From Scytonema hofmannii PCC 7110 (GTDB lineage Bacteria > Cyanobacteriota > Cyanobacteriia > Cyanobacteriales > Nostocaceae), in NCBI RefSeq assembly GCF_000346485.2, contig NZ_KQ976354.1:372001-436000 (forward strand): a DNA stretch of 64,000 nt. Reading direction: 5' to 3'. Shown here one piece after another: positions 8,993 to 17,524 of the stretch. Both the position numbers and the translations under genes were made by a program. Under the pieces are notes generated by a model, which saw only the letters and a list, made by a program, of their open reading frames with translations, was not told the origin of the DNA and ran no database searches. Every line of letters begins with the position of its first letter. Position 1 is the stretch's first letter.

Positions 8993-10117
8993 TTAACATT
9001 GCTTTGGCAAGCACACCGTAAATACACTGCCTTTACCAAGTTCGGAAGACACTTGAATTTTTCCTTTGTGGGACTCAATAATACGTTGCGAGAGATGCAG
9101 CCCCAACCCACTACCAGCGCGTTTATTTTTTCCTTGTCGAAAACGCTCAAACACAAAGGCTCGATCGTCGGGTGCTATTCCGTATCCGGTATCTTTGACA
9201 TCAATGACAACCCACTCTTTATCTTTTTGGCTTGTCGGCGTTTCAGAAATACGAATGTTGACCCCGCCTGTATCGGTAAACTTGATAGCATTCCCTATAA
9301 GGTTGCTGATGACCCGCCTTAACTCTAGTTTATCGCCCATAACTGTACCGGCACTATCGCCTATTTCATCTAAAACGTTTGTATCTACCTCTACAGTCAA
9401 ACCCTTCTCTATTGCCAAAGGACTTAGTTCTTGAGTGACCTCTTCTACAATCTGCTGCATATTACAGCTATCAAGTTGCATGGTTTTTTTACCTGCTTCA
9501 AAGCGATACACTTCTAGCAGGTTGTTGACCATTTCTAGTAAATTTTGATTGCTCCGAATCATCGCAGCGATCGCTTCTTTCATTTCCGGCGAAATTTTGC
9601 AGAATGTTTCTTGTTCAAACAAATTCAGCATCCGATCTGCTGCAACTAAAGGGGTTCGCAGATCGTGGGTGAGACGAGACACAAAGTCTTCTCGCATTTT
9701 TGCCATCTTTTGTTGCTCGTCAATACTGTGCTTGAGGCGCAGTAGCGATCGCACTCTAGCAAGGAGTTCATCTTGGTCAAATGGTTTGCGGATAAAATCA
9801 TCTGCTCCAGCATCCAAGCCTTCAACAACGCTCACTTCGATGTGTGCTGTTAACAGCAGGATGGGAATGTATTGTATTTCGGGATGGGTACGGATTCGGC
9901 GCGTGACTTCATATCCATCCATTCCAGGCATCATAACATCCAATAGAATTATGTCTGGCGGAGATTTAATAATTTGCTTTAAAGCACTCGCTCCATCTGA
10001 CACTAAGTCAACCTTATATCCTTCTACTTCCAACATTGTTTGAAGTAAGATGAGATTATCAACAGTATCATCGACAGCAAGAATGCGATCTATTTTAGAA
10101 GTTTCGCCAGACATCAT
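8993..10117 (-). CDS. Hybrid sensor kinase, receiver - HisKA - HATPase
   Basis: A 374-residue cytoplasmic kinase with an N-terminal receiver (about 11-125; acceptor D60 in IILLDVMMPG, lysine K111 in RKPFDQ) joined by a helical linker to a HisKA domain with H151 in LTHDLRTPL. The ATPase domain has the N box NLIGNAIKFTDTGG, G1 DTGYGIAPDD, the F box FVFERFRQG and G2 GSGLGLHLS. There is no membrane or PAS/GAF sensor, so the input is probably phosphotransfer to the N-terminal receiver. It lies 60 bases downstream of another receiver-kinase hybrid on the same strand, suggesting an operon and a phosphorelay. The layout is of the slr-type REC-HK proteins common in filamentous cyanobacteria. Confidence 0.92.
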   Translation of the reverse strand: MMSGETSKIDRILAVDDTVDNLILLQTMLEVEGYKVDLVSDGASALKQIIKSPPDIILLDVMMPGMDGYEVTRRIRTHPEIQYIPILLLTAHIEVSVVEGLDAGADDFIRKPFDQDELLARVRSLLRLKHSIDEQQKMAKMREDFVSRLTHDLRTPLVAADRMLNLFEQETFCKISPEMKEAIAAMIRSNQNLLEMVNNLLEVYRFEAGKKTMQLDSCNMQQIVEEVTQELSPLAIEKGLTVEVDTNVLDEIGDSAGTVMGDKLELRRVISNLIGNAIKFTDTGGVNIRISETPTSQKDKEWVVIDVKDTGYGIAPDDRAFVFERFRQGKNKRAGSGLGLHLSQRIIESHKGKIQVSSELGKGSVFTVCLPKQC

Positions 10118-10177
10118 AAATTTATCGACTTTTTTTGAAAAGAATATATAACTTGATTTTATGAGCTAATCTTAAAA

Positions 10178-11506
10178 TTATAATTCCCTACTTTTCCTTT
10201 GCATACCTTCTGGAGCAAAGCGAGCCATTTCCTGCTGACGCCATAGATTTGTGCTAGTTGAAGAAGGAGCATTCCCTTCTCCGTCAGCACTTTGTTGATT
10301 TGACGCTATTATTTTACGGGGGATCTCAATCCGAAATACCGATCCCTCTCCCAAGCCACTTTCTACAGAAATTGTGCCATCCATCATTTGCAACAATGCT
10401 TGAATAATTGGCAGACCCAAACCCGTACCGGGATACCTGCGAGTTGTACTCTGATCGACTTGCCGAAAAGCTTCAAAGATATGCTTTACATCAGCCGGAT
10501 CGATCCCAATTCCGGTATCAGAAACGACAAGCTGCACTTGCTCGGAAGTGAGTTCTTTAACCTCAATTTTAACACTTCCAGACTCTGTAAACTTAATTGC
10601 ATTTGAAAGCAAGTTTGTTAAAATCTGTCGTACACGAGTTGGGTCGTTAAACACCACAGAGTTTGTTAATTCCATTTTAACCACCAAAGACAAATTTTTC
10701 TCCTCCGCGAGCGATCGCATTTCTTCTACAGTGGCATTAACCACCTTTGATAAATCAAATATTTCTGGCTTTAAATCTAACTTTCCTGCTTCTAGTTTAG
10801 AAAAATCGAGAACTTCATTGAGCAACATGAGCAAATGCTTGCCATTATTTAATATCCGCTCTACCATATCTTTTTGTTGATGCGTTAACGGTCCGCATTT
10901 TGGTCGCAATAACAACTGAGAAAACCCAATAATAGCATTCATTGGTGTTCGCAATTCATGAGACATAGTTGCTAGAAACTGCGATTTCAGCCTTGATGCT
11001 TCCACAAGTTTCAAATTTTGTATTTCAATTTTTTTTCGCTGTACTTCTAATTCCTGGTTTTTCCGAATGAGGAGATCGTTACTCTCTCGTAACTGGTGAT
11101 TGGCTAAAGCAACCTGCATTTCCGCCTTGTGAACTCGAATTGCATTTCGCAACACCTGTGCCAATATTTCTGGAGATAACCTAGATTTCGAGAGGTAGTC
11201 AATAGCACCAGCTTTCATAAGTTCCACCGCTATTTGTTCATCTCCCTGACCTGTAAGAACGACAACTGGAACCCGAACCTCTTTTAAGCGTAGACTGTAA
11301 AGTAGACTTAAGCCGTCTTGGTCTGGTAAGCGATAGTCGAGAAAGACACAATCATAAGAACTCTTGCATAAGGTAGCGATCGCACTATTGCCATCACTTA
11401 CTTCAAAAAGTTGCATTTCTACACCTGCTTTAGTCAGTGCGCGACGCACTGCCATGCGGTCTACTTCATCATCGTCTACAACTAAAACTCTTAGTTTCTC
11501 TTCCAT
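10178..11506 (-). CDS. Hybrid sensor kinase, receiver - coiled coil - HisKA - HATPase
   Basis: A 442-residue cytoplasmic protein. The receiver (about 5-122) has acceptor D57 in CVFLDYRLPD and K107 in YLSKSRL; the usual Pro after the Lys is replaced by Ser, which is atypical. A coiled-coil linker (about 128-172) leads to HisKA with H183 in MSHELRTPMNA. The ATPase shows NLLSNAIKFTESG, DTGIGIDP and GTGLGLPI. The C-terminal 35 residues are Ser/Gln-rich and likely disordered. It is co-directional with the kinase at 8993 and with the small receiver at 11696. The receiver may be the input, fed by the PAS kinase at 12483. Confidence 0.92.
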   Translation of the reverse strand: MEEKLRVLVVDDDEVDRMAVRRALTKAGVEMQLFEVSDGNSAIATLCKSSYDCVFLDYRLPDQDGLSLLYSLRLKEVRVPVVVLTGQGDEQIAVELMKAGAIDYLSKSRLSPEILAQVLRNAIRVHKAEMQVALANHQLRESNDLLIRKNQELEVQRKKIEIQNLKLVEASRLKSQFLATMSHELRTPMNAIIGFSQLLLRPKCGPLTHQQKDMVERILNNGKHLLMLLNEVLDFSKLEAGKLDLKPEIFDLSKVVNATVEEMRSLAEEKNLSLVVKMELTNSVVFNDPTRVRQILTNLLSNAIKFTESGSVKIEVKELTSEQVQLVVSDTGIGIDPADVKHIFEAFRQVDQSTTRRYPGTGLGLPIIQALLQMMDGTISVESGLGEGSVFRIEIPRKIIASNQQSADGEGNAPSSTSTNLWRQQEMARFAPEGMQRKSREL

Positions 11507-11644
11507 CGCTCTTAGCTTTCGCCATTATTCAACACAGAAATCGCGTATTATAGGATTTACTTTTTGTATAACAAAAGTCTCTTTTTTTGACTGTCATTAA
11601 AATCATTTTATTAAAATATCAATAGTAGCTACCAGCACTTTTTT

Positions 11645-11694
11645 GTCACTGGTCACTGGTTACTGGTCACTGGTCACTGGTCACTGGTCACTGA
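11645..11694 (-). repeat. STRR heptamers (CAGTGAC)n after the Rcp1-like gene
   Basis: On the minus strand the sequence is repeated CAGTGAC/CCAGTGA starting right after the TAG of the upstream gene. One unit is degenerate (GTAACCA). In this direction every third unit supplies a TGA in a new frame. Confidence 0.85.
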
Positions 11695-11695
11695 C

Positions 11696-12127
11696 CTACG
11701 GCATTTCACACAATGTCCAATATTTGTTTAAAGTTGCCATTAGTTCTATAAAACTATTGAAAGTAACAGGTTTAAGAATATAACCAGCCACATTGAGATT
11801 ATATGCTTCAACTCTGTCCTTATCTTGATTAGATGTTGTCATCACTACCACAGGGGTTGCCCGTAATTGAGAATCGGAACGTAATTCTTGAAGAAATTCA
11901 ATTCCGCCCATTTTAGGCATATTTAAATCTAACAAAATTAACCGTCTATCGGATGGAACTTCTGGTGGTTGACCGTTATTTCCACGTAACATTGACAGTG
12001 CTTCTATCCCATTTGTGGCAAGATAGAGGGGATTATTAATATTTACCTTTTTGAATGCCCGCTTGACATTCATCACATCAACTTCGTCATCCTCCACCAA
12101 TAAAATGTTTATCACTCTTTCTGACAT
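11696..12127 (-). CDS. Rcp1-like single-domain response regulator
   Basis: A 143-residue receiver of the cyanobacterial phytochrome-partner (Rcp1) type. The long loop before the acceptor (GNNGQPPEVPSDRRL) and acceptor D67 in LILLDLNMPKMGG, followed by VVMTTSNQDKD and K119 in GYILKPVTF, are typical of that subfamily. No output domain is present. It lies 355 bases downstream of the PAS kinase at 12483-14075 on the same strand and is the obvious candidate partner. It ends in ATG CCG TAG, and the STRR begins immediately after the stop. The family is firm; the pairing is inference. Confidence 0.9.
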   Translation of the reverse strand: MSERVINILLVEDDEVDVMNVKRAFKKVNINNPLYLATNGIEALSMLRGNNGQPPEVPSDRRLILLDLNMPKMGGIEFLQELRSDSQLRATPVVVMTTSNQDKDRVEAYNLNVAGYILKPVTFNSFIELMATLNKYWTLCEMP

Positions 12128-12482
12128 TTCCTTCGATTAAAAACAGTGTACTCAATATCCATTTCCGGCTATCGAAACAGATATTTTATCTTTAAAAGCT
12201 AATACTTTTAATTTGGCATAAAATGATGATTGTATCATACTATTAGCATAAAAAAAATGATTATACAAATAGCAAAAAAGGCTAAGTCCTAGTAAAACGA
12301 AATACTCAACTCAGCTCCAAATCGATTGTAATTGTACAGTGAGGAGTGCGTCTTCAGCCATTGGTCAGAGCTTGGACGACGATTTTGGATGCGTGGATGC
12401 GTGGATGCGTGGATTGAGCATTAGTTATCACTTCTACTCCCTACTCCCGTACAGACTAAGCATGGCTAGTCTCTACAACTCC
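12128..12482. other. Intergenic with tandem octamer GCGTGGAT
   Basis: It lies between two minus-strand signalling genes. Three and a half copies of the octamer GGATGCGT are found at 12387-12414. The rest is AT-rich, and part of it must hold the promoter of the Rcp1-like gene. No coding frame is supported. Confidence 0.5.
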
Positions 12483-14075
12483 CTACTCCAGAGATTTTTT
12501 GAGCCAAGTAAAGCGAAAAGTGCTACCTGCGCCATCTTGAGACTGTAACGAAATCGTTCCACCTTCTGTTTCCACAATTTTCTTGACAATCGCCAAACCG
12601 ACTCCAGTGCTTTCTTTGCGATCGCGAGCTTCTAGAGTTTGGAAAATCAGAAACACTTTATCGTGAAACTCAGGAGCAATTCCAGAACCATCATCAGAGA
12701 CAGCAAATTCATAAAACATTCCTCGGTCTTGCACGGAAATCTTGACGCGACCATCAGTTCTAGAATGGTGCTTCACGGCATTTCCAATGAGGTTACTAAA
12801 TACCTGTAGCAGAGGTAAGCGCTTGGTCACAAAGGTAGGCATTCCTGATTCTACGTCAATGATGAACGTAGGTGGCGGACAAAGGGAGTCAACAACCTCC
12901 TTGATAAGTGAAGCAACATTGACCACCGATAATGGCACTTGAGTGCGTCCAACTCGTGAATATTCTAACAACCCGTTGATTAAAGCTTCCATTCGGCGTA
13001 CTCGCCCTCGCAACAAGCGCATCTGCTGTTGATTTTCTTCGGGAAGACTATCTGCAAGATCTTCTTCCATCCATTCTGAAAGGCTAGCAATTGCTCTTAG
13101 GGGTGCTTTAAGGTCGTGAGACGCCACGTAAGCAAACTGATCGAGTTCGTCATTACGTTTTTTTAACATTGCTGTGGTTTGCGCCAAAATTGTGTTTAGA
13201 TTTGCTAACTCTTCCGCTCGTTGTAGCAGTGCTATTTCTGCAGCTTTACGCTCGTTGATTTCTTCTATGACAGCAATGAAATATTTGGGCTGACTTGAAG
13301 GAGACAAGATAGAATTTTCTCCCTCGCTCCCCCTCTCCCTCTCTCCACTTTCTTCCTTCGCTAAAGAAACGGTCAAATCGATCCAAACAATTGAACCATC
13401 CTTATGGATGTAGCGTTTTTCCAATGAATAATGCTCGAGTTCACCTGCTAGCAGTTGCTTGATGCAGTTTAAATCATTTTCCAAATCGTCCGGATGAGTA
13501 ATGTCCTGAAACCTTTGTTCTAAAAGTTCTTGATGAGAATAACCAACAATGTCACATAATTTTTGGTTAACTCGCAACCATCGACCGTCTATGGCGACAT
13601 GAGCAATACCAACCGCCGCTTGTTCAAAAGTTGCACGCAACCGTTCGTCCGTCTCGCGTAATGCTTCTTCTGCTTGCTTTTGTTGTGTAATATTATCAAA
13701 CACAACCCCAATACACCGATTTGACAATGGAAACACTTTAAGGCTAAAAAATTTACCAGATATGCGTTCGGCGCTACAGTACGCTTCATCTTGGTCTATG
13801 TGGCGATCGCACAGAGCCACTTTTGCATAGGATTCCAAAGTTGCTCTGTTCTGGTTGTCAGCACTAGGAAAGCATTCCGTGATTCGTTGACCGACACAAT
13901 CTTTAAGAGATATTCCAGTGAGGCGGCTTGCTACAGGATTGCTAGTGACTAACCGGAATGAAGTCACATCTTTGGGATCTTCTAAATGCCACACAATCAA
14001 GCCGAATTGCATATTTTTAACAATGTCGGCGTAAAGCTCTAGTTGTATCTTTTCTGCCTCTAAATGTGGGTTCAT
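12483..14075 (-). CDS. PAS-PAS histidine kinase
   Basis: A 530-residue cytoplasmic kinase. PAS 1 spans about residues 15-135 and PAS 2 about 140-280; the latter has the classic DITHPDDLENDL and RYIHKDGSIVWI. The HisKA histidine is H320 in VASHDLKAPLRA, the variant common in cyanobacterial phytochrome-type and light-related kinases. The ATPase has NLIGNAVKHHSR, SDDGSGIAPE and STGVGLAIVKK. Residues about 241-262 (EESGERERGSEGENSILSP) are low complexity, encoded by a CCCTCTCCCT-type run at 13319-13357, and break PAS 2 just before its last strand. This looks like a repeat insertion. No membrane segment is seen. It is probably the head of the minus-strand relay group. Confidence 0.9.
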   Translation of the reverse strand: MNPHLEAEKIQLELYADIVKNMQFGLIVWHLEDPKDVTSFRLVTSNPVASRLTGISLKDCVGQRITECFPSADNQNRATLESYAKVALCDRHIDQDEAYCSAERISGKFFSLKVFPLSNRCIGVVFDNITQQKQAEEALRETDERLRATFEQAAVGIAHVAIDGRWLRVNQKLCDIVGYSHQELLEQRFQDITHPDDLENDLNCIKQLLAGELEHYSLEKRYIHKDGSIVWIDLTVSLAKEESGERERGSEGENSILSPSSQPKYFIAVIEEINERKAAEIALLQRAEELANLNTILAQTTAMLKKRNDELDQFAYVASHDLKAPLRAIASLSEWMEEDLADSLPEENQQQMRLLRGRVRRMEALINGLLEYSRVGRTQVPLSVVNVASLIKEVVDSLCPPPTFIIDVESGMPTFVTKRLPLLQVFSNLIGNAVKHHSRTDGRVKISVQDRGMFYEFAVSDDGSGIAPEFHDKVFLIFQTLEARDRKESTGVGLAIVKKIVETEGGTISLQSQDGAGSTFRFTWLKKSLE

Positions 14076-14722
14076 GCTGCAATTTTCTATTTTGGTGGTA
14101 GCAGATGTAGAATCCTTGGAATATCTTAGTTGTTAAAATTCAATAATATTTCTACAGTTTAGTTTCTTTATAAATAATCATGCTCGCATGGAAAAATGAT
14201 TTGTTGTCTATAGTATACAAAGATTCTATTTACCTCAATTTCTAATAAAAATTTAATATTATGCCCGGAGATAATTCATAAGGTTTAGCAGGTGGGTTTA
14301 GATGAGAGAAAAAGTAGGAATGAAACTTTCAGTATTTACAAACCCTGCACGAGCTACAAGACTCCGTCTAGAGAGCCGATACAGTAGTCAAAACGGGGCA
14401 AAAAACCCGGTTTATCTCTCTTGCAAAGCTTGATATCTCGTAGGCTCAACTTAAAGCAACCGGGTTTTTGGTATTGCTGTACCGACTCTTTAGTAAGAAA
14501 TAGAATTTGTATAAGTATTCCACAACATTTTGTAAAGGAGCCATATATCTCAAGCTAGATATCGATCTGTATCCAATGACAAATAGATAAGAAATACCTT
14601 ATTTCTATCGGTGGATGCAAGATAGAGCAAATATCATCTATCTTAAGTGTAGAAAAATAATAAAAACGTTGGCGATTTAGTCGGCTATTGACAGATGCTA
14701 TCAGGAGCGAGCGAGTGTAGCG
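14076..14722. other. Divergent intergenic region, no gene
   Basis: 647 bases lie between divergently transcribed signalling genes. It carries the inverted-repeat element at 14369-14492. The remaining AT-rich DNA likely contains both promoters. I see no coding frame I would defend. Confidence 0.5.
14369..14492. repeat. Inverted-repeat element with TAGAGAGCCGATACAG ends
   Basis: The left arm TAGAGAGCCGATACAG pairs with the right arm, whose complement is TAAAGAGTCGGTACAG. An inner arm CAAAAAACCCGGTTT at about 14399 pairs with AACCGGGTTTTTGG at about 14458. A degraded relative containing CAGTAGTCAAGCACGGGGGC and AAAAAACCTGGTTTGTC occurs at about 49150-49190. Confidence 0.55.
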
Positions 14723-15442
14723 ATGAGCGAAATTAGTATTGTTCTCATTGAAGATCATGACCTAACACGAATGGGGTTGAAAGCTGCATTACAATCTAAC
14801 AGTACACTTCGAGTTATTGGCGAAGCACCAAATGCTAGTAAAGGATTAAAACTTTTAGAAACGGCTAAGCCAGATGTCGCTGTTGTCGATATTGGTCTAC
14901 CCGATATAGATGGAATTGAGCTTACCCGAAGATTTAGGCAGTGGCAAGCAGAAACAGGTAACGCAGAAACAAAAATCCTCGTACTGACAATGGATCATAC
15001 AGAGGATGCAGTGCTTGCCGCTTTTGCAGCAGGGGCAGACTCATACTACATGAAAGATACTAGCATCGATAAGCTAACTGAGGCAATCCATGCAACTCAC
15101 ACGGGTAACTCCTGGATAGATCCGGCGATCGCTAACGTTGTACTGCGTCAAATGCGACAAGGTTTACCTGAAGATCAGCCTACCGATAAGCCAAAAACCG
15201 TCAAAATAGAAGCGCTGTCTTCAGAGTACGAGCAAGTCCTAGAAACTTACCCACTGACACAAAGGGAACTAGAGATTCTAGAGTTAATCGTAGCCGGATG
15301 CAGCAACGGACAAATTGCTGAGAAGCTGTACATCACAGTTGGTACAGTCAAAACTCACGTCCGTAACATTCTGAACAAACTCTGCGCTGATGACCGTACT
15401 CAGGCTGCGGTTCGTGCTCTCCGTTCTGGGTTAGTCGCATAA
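14723..15442 (+). CDS. NarL/FixJ-type response regulator (LuxR HTH)
   Basis: A 239-residue transcription factor. The receiver (about 4-125) has acceptor D56 in VAVVDIGLPD and K111 in YYMKDTS. The C-terminal LuxR-type helix-turn-helix (about 172-236) reads LTQRELEILELIVAG, then NGQIAEKLYITVGTVKTHV and LNKLCADDRTQA, all typical DNA-binding helices. It probably controls transcription when phosphorylated by one of the neighbouring kinases, of which the PAS kinase is divergent 647 bases away. The next gene, a GlsB-like membrane protein, starts 34 bases downstream on the same strand and may be co-transcribed or a target. Family certain, targets unknown. Confidence 0.93.
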   Translation: MSEISIVLIEDHDLTRMGLKAALQSNSTLRVIGEAPNASKGLKLLETAKPDVAVVDIGLPDIDGIELTRRFRQWQAETGNAETKILVLTMDHTEDAVLAAFAAGADSYYMKDTSIDKLTEAIHATHTGNSWIDPAIANVVLRQMRQGLPEDQPTDKPKTVKIEALSSEYEQVLETYPLTQRELEILELIVAGCSNGQIAEKLYITVGTVKTHVRNILNKLCADDRTQAAVRALRSGLVA

Positions 15443-15476
15443 AATTTAAAAATTAAGAGAATGAGGAATTTAAGTT

Positions 15477-15746
15477 ATGAATATTATTGCTTGGATCGTA
15501 CTAGGTCTAATTGCTGGAGCAATTGCCAAAGCTATTTATCCCGGTCGTCAAGGTGGTGGAATTCTTGCCACAATGATTCTCGGTATTGTTGGTGCTTTCA
15601 TCGGAGGTTGTTTAGTTACTTTCTTGGAAACGGGAACGATACAATTTGCTGCTGCTAGTTTGAGTATTCCCGGTCTACTTGTCGCAATTCTTGGAGCAAT
15701 GATTGCTATTTTCCTGTGGGGCTTAGTAACTCGTAATGCTGCTTAA
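15477..15746 (+). CDS. GlsB/YeaQ/YmgE family small membrane protein
   Basis: An 89-residue, three-helix membrane protein of the transglycosylase-associated/GlsB family, often stress-induced. The helices are at about 3-20, 30-52 and 62-85. The signature loop YPGRQGGGILATMILGIVGA, with its Gly-rich turn, matches the family. It begins 34 bases after the response regulator on the same strand, so it is likely in one transcript. The stop TAA is followed at once by an STRR array and then a terminator. The name transglycosylase-associated is historical; the real function is not established. Confidence 0.9.
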   Translation: MNIIAWIVLGLIAGAIAKAIYPGRQGGGILATMILGIVGAFIGGCLVTFLETGTIQFAAASLSIPGLLVAILGAMIAIFLWGLVTRNAA

Positions 15747-15790
15747 CAGTGACCAGTGACCAGTAACCAGTGACCAGTGACCAGTGACCA
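15747..15790 (+). repeat. STRR heptamers (CAGTGAC)n after the glsB-like gene
   Basis: Six CAGTGAC/CAGTAAC units begin directly after the stop codon in coding orientation. The following AATTAATCCCTATA, then AAAAGTATGGGATT, resembles the flank of the STRR after the P450 gene (AGTTAATTCCCATACTT), so the copied unit includes a small hairpin 3' of the heptamers. Confidence 0.85.
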
Positions 15791-15893
15791 ATTAATCCCT
15801 ATATTTAAAAGTATGGGATTTGAATCATAAATCAGTGCAGTCATCTCTAAAAGTTAATAGTCTTCATATATAAGTGAAAAAGCAGAAAAGATT

Positions 15894-15930
15894 CGGTTAA
15901 TTAATTTATCAGATTAATCGAGTTTTTTTT
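15894..15930 (+). terminator. Rho-independent-like terminator
   Basis: The stem CGGTTAAT / ATTAATCG with an 11-base loop is followed by AG and eight T. It lies about 150 bases after the GlsB-like gene on the same strand and would end the response regulator-glsB transcript. Confidence 0.6.
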
Positions 15931-16048
15931 ATTTAAGGTAAAATTAAGAGATGGTTTATAAGTAAACATTAAGAGCCTGTAGATTGGGTTGAATAACGAA
16001 ACCCAACCGAAGCAGGATATTCTGTTTGATAATTTCTAAGACTGGGTT

Positions 16049-16930
16049 ATGGGTATAGCAAGAAGTCGTAAGAAAACATTGTGGAAAAGTGAGATTAACG
16101 ACGTCATCAGGGGTATTTGTGGAGGATTTTTATTTGGTATTCCTTTGCTTTATACAATGGAAGTCTGGTGGATTGGTTCGAGAGCCAAACCACAAATGGT
16201 GATGTTGGCTATAGCACTTATGTTTGTCGTAGTTTTCTTACTGAATCGTACAGAAGGCTTCAAGAAACACAAACGAAATTGCCCACCCTATCAATCAATA
16301 ACAGACACAGTAGAAGCTATGGCAATTGGACTGTTCTGCTCTACTTTTGTCTTGATATTATTACAAGAAATTACACTGGCAACGCCTCTTAAAGAAGCTT
16401 TAGGTAAAATTGTTTTTGAAAGTGTCCCATTTACTTTAGGGGTAGCTTTAGCGAACCATTTTTTAGGAGACACTCGTAACGCCGACGCACAAGAACAAAC
16501 AAGGGGCAAAAACAATCAAAATTCCAAAGAGTTAAGTGCTACTCTTGCTGATATTGGTGCAACCTTAATTGGTGCAACTGTAATTGCGTTTAACATCGCG
16601 CCTACAGATGAAGTTTCCATGTTAGCAGCAGCAGTTTCTCCACCTTGGCTATTGGTTATTATTGCCTCATCTTTGCTAATTTCCTATGGAATTGTGTTTG
16701 AAGCAGGATTTTCAAATCAGCAAAAGCGCAGACAGCAAAAGGGTATTTTCCAAAGACCTTTAAGTGAAACTGTAATGTCTTACCTTGTTTCACTGCTAGC
16801 AGCCACATTTATGTTGTGGTTCTTTCAGCAATTAACTTTTAACGATCCTTGGACAATCTGGTTGGAAAACACACTGCTGCTTGGCTTACCAGCAACTATC
16901 GGAGGTGCAGCAGGAAGGTTAGCAGTATGA
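16049..16930 (+). CDS. TIGR02587 family integral membrane protein
   Basis: A 293-residue polytopic membrane protein that I recognise as the TIGR02587 type: an N-terminal RSRKKTLWKSEINDVIRG cytoplasmic lead, then helices at about 22-40, 48-65, 88-108, 120-135, 168-188, 200-220, 240-262 and 270-290. Loop pieces such as GGFLFGIPLLYTMEVWW and NIAPTDEVSMLAAAVSPPWL fit that family. The function is unknown. The next gene overlaps its stop by the ATGA arrangement and is the TIGR02588 partner that habitually follows it, so the two are almost certainly translated together and may form a complex. A hairpin GGGTTGAATAACGAAACCC lies about 60 bases upstream. Confidence 0.85.
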   Translation: MGIARSRKKTLWKSEINDVIRGICGGFLFGIPLLYTMEVWWIGSRAKPQMVMLAIALMFVVVFLLNRTEGFKKHKRNCPPYQSITDTVEAMAIGLFCSTFVLILLQEITLATPLKEALGKIVFESVPFTLGVALANHFLGDTRNADAQEQTRGKNNQNSKELSATLADIGATLIGATVIAFNIAPTDEVSMLAAAVSPPWLLVIIASSLLISYGIVFEAGFSNQQKRRQQKGIFQRPLSETVMSYLVSLLAATFMLWFFQQLTFNDPWTIWLENTLLLGLPATIGGAAGRLAV

Positions 16931-17355
16931 GTCAACAAATAAACGAACTTACAGATTCTGAACAAAAACAACAGGAACCAAAGCGCAGTCTCGCGGAATG
17001 GATTACTTTCGGAGCCGCATCATTTATCTTAGCAGTGGTTGTGAGTTTGGTATGCTACACTTGGCTAAACGATAAGCAAGAACCTCCCGTCCTTTCCGTT
17101 AGCAGCAAACAAGCTATCCGACAAGTTAACGGACAATTTCATGTTCCCTTTGAAGTTGTGAATACAAGGGGAGAAACGGCGGAGTCAATTCAGGTTATTG
17201 GTGAGTTAAGGATAAATGGTAAAGTTACTGAAACAGGCGAAATCCAGATAGATTTTTTATCGACTCATGAAACAGAACAAGGGGCTTTTCTCTTTAGTCG
17301 CGATCCCCGACAAGGTGAGTTAATTATCAGAATTGCTAGTTATAAATTGCCGTAA
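16927..17355 (+). CDS. TIGR02588 family membrane-anchored protein
   Basis: A 142-residue protein with one membrane helix (about 26-48, FGAASFILAVVVSLVCYTW) and an outside beta-rich domain (VNGQFHVPFEVVNTRGETAESIQV, GELRINGKVTETGEI). This matches the TIGR02588 proteins found next to TIGR02587. ATG 16927 is chosen because it overlaps the upstream stop as ATGA; a longer in-frame reading from 16849 would lie inside the upstream gene and is unlikely. The role is unknown. A degenerate TTAGTTG heptamer patch follows the stop at about 17360-17380. Confidence 0.85.
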   Translation: MSQQINELTDSEQKQQEPKRSLAEWITFGAASFILAVVVSLVCYTWLNDKQEPPVLSVSSKQAIRQVNGQFHVPFEVVNTRGETAESIQVIGELRINGKVTETGEIQIDFLSTHETEQGAFLFSRDPRQGELIIRIASYKLP

Positions 17356-17396
17356 AGTTGTTAATGGTTAGTTGTTATATAAATTCTAACAAAAAA

Positions 17397-17451
17397 GTAG
17401 GGTGGGCAATGCCCACCACAAGTTTTATGTGGTGGGCATTGCCCACCCTAC
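17397..17451. repeat. Perfect 24-bp-arm hairpin repeat (GTAGGGTGGGCAATGCCCAC)
   Basis: The left arm 17397-17420 and right arm 17428-17451 are exact reverse complements around a 7-base loop AGTTTTA. Each arm also contains its own small palindrome GGGCAATGCCC. Sister copies are at 1621-1678 and 22679-22733. It could act as a bidirectional terminator between the convergent genes that flank it. Confidence 0.85.
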
Positions 17452-17497
17452 GTATATTTCAAAAATCAAATAGAGTCCTATAGTTAATAGCTTGTAT

Positions 17498-17524
17498 TAA
17501 CAACTAACAACTAACAACTAACTA
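17498..17524 (-). repeat. STRR heptamers (TTAGTTG)n after the ChaB-domain gene
   Basis: On the minus strand the TAG stop of the ChaB-domain gene runs into TTAGTTG units. The heptamer contains TAG, so three units stop all frames. The same heptamer follows trxA at 27143-27243. Confidence 0.75.

Noticed and set aside
8999-9434. Plus-strand frames over the kinase at 8993-10117
   Set aside because: Shadows of a strongly supported minus-strand kinase gene.
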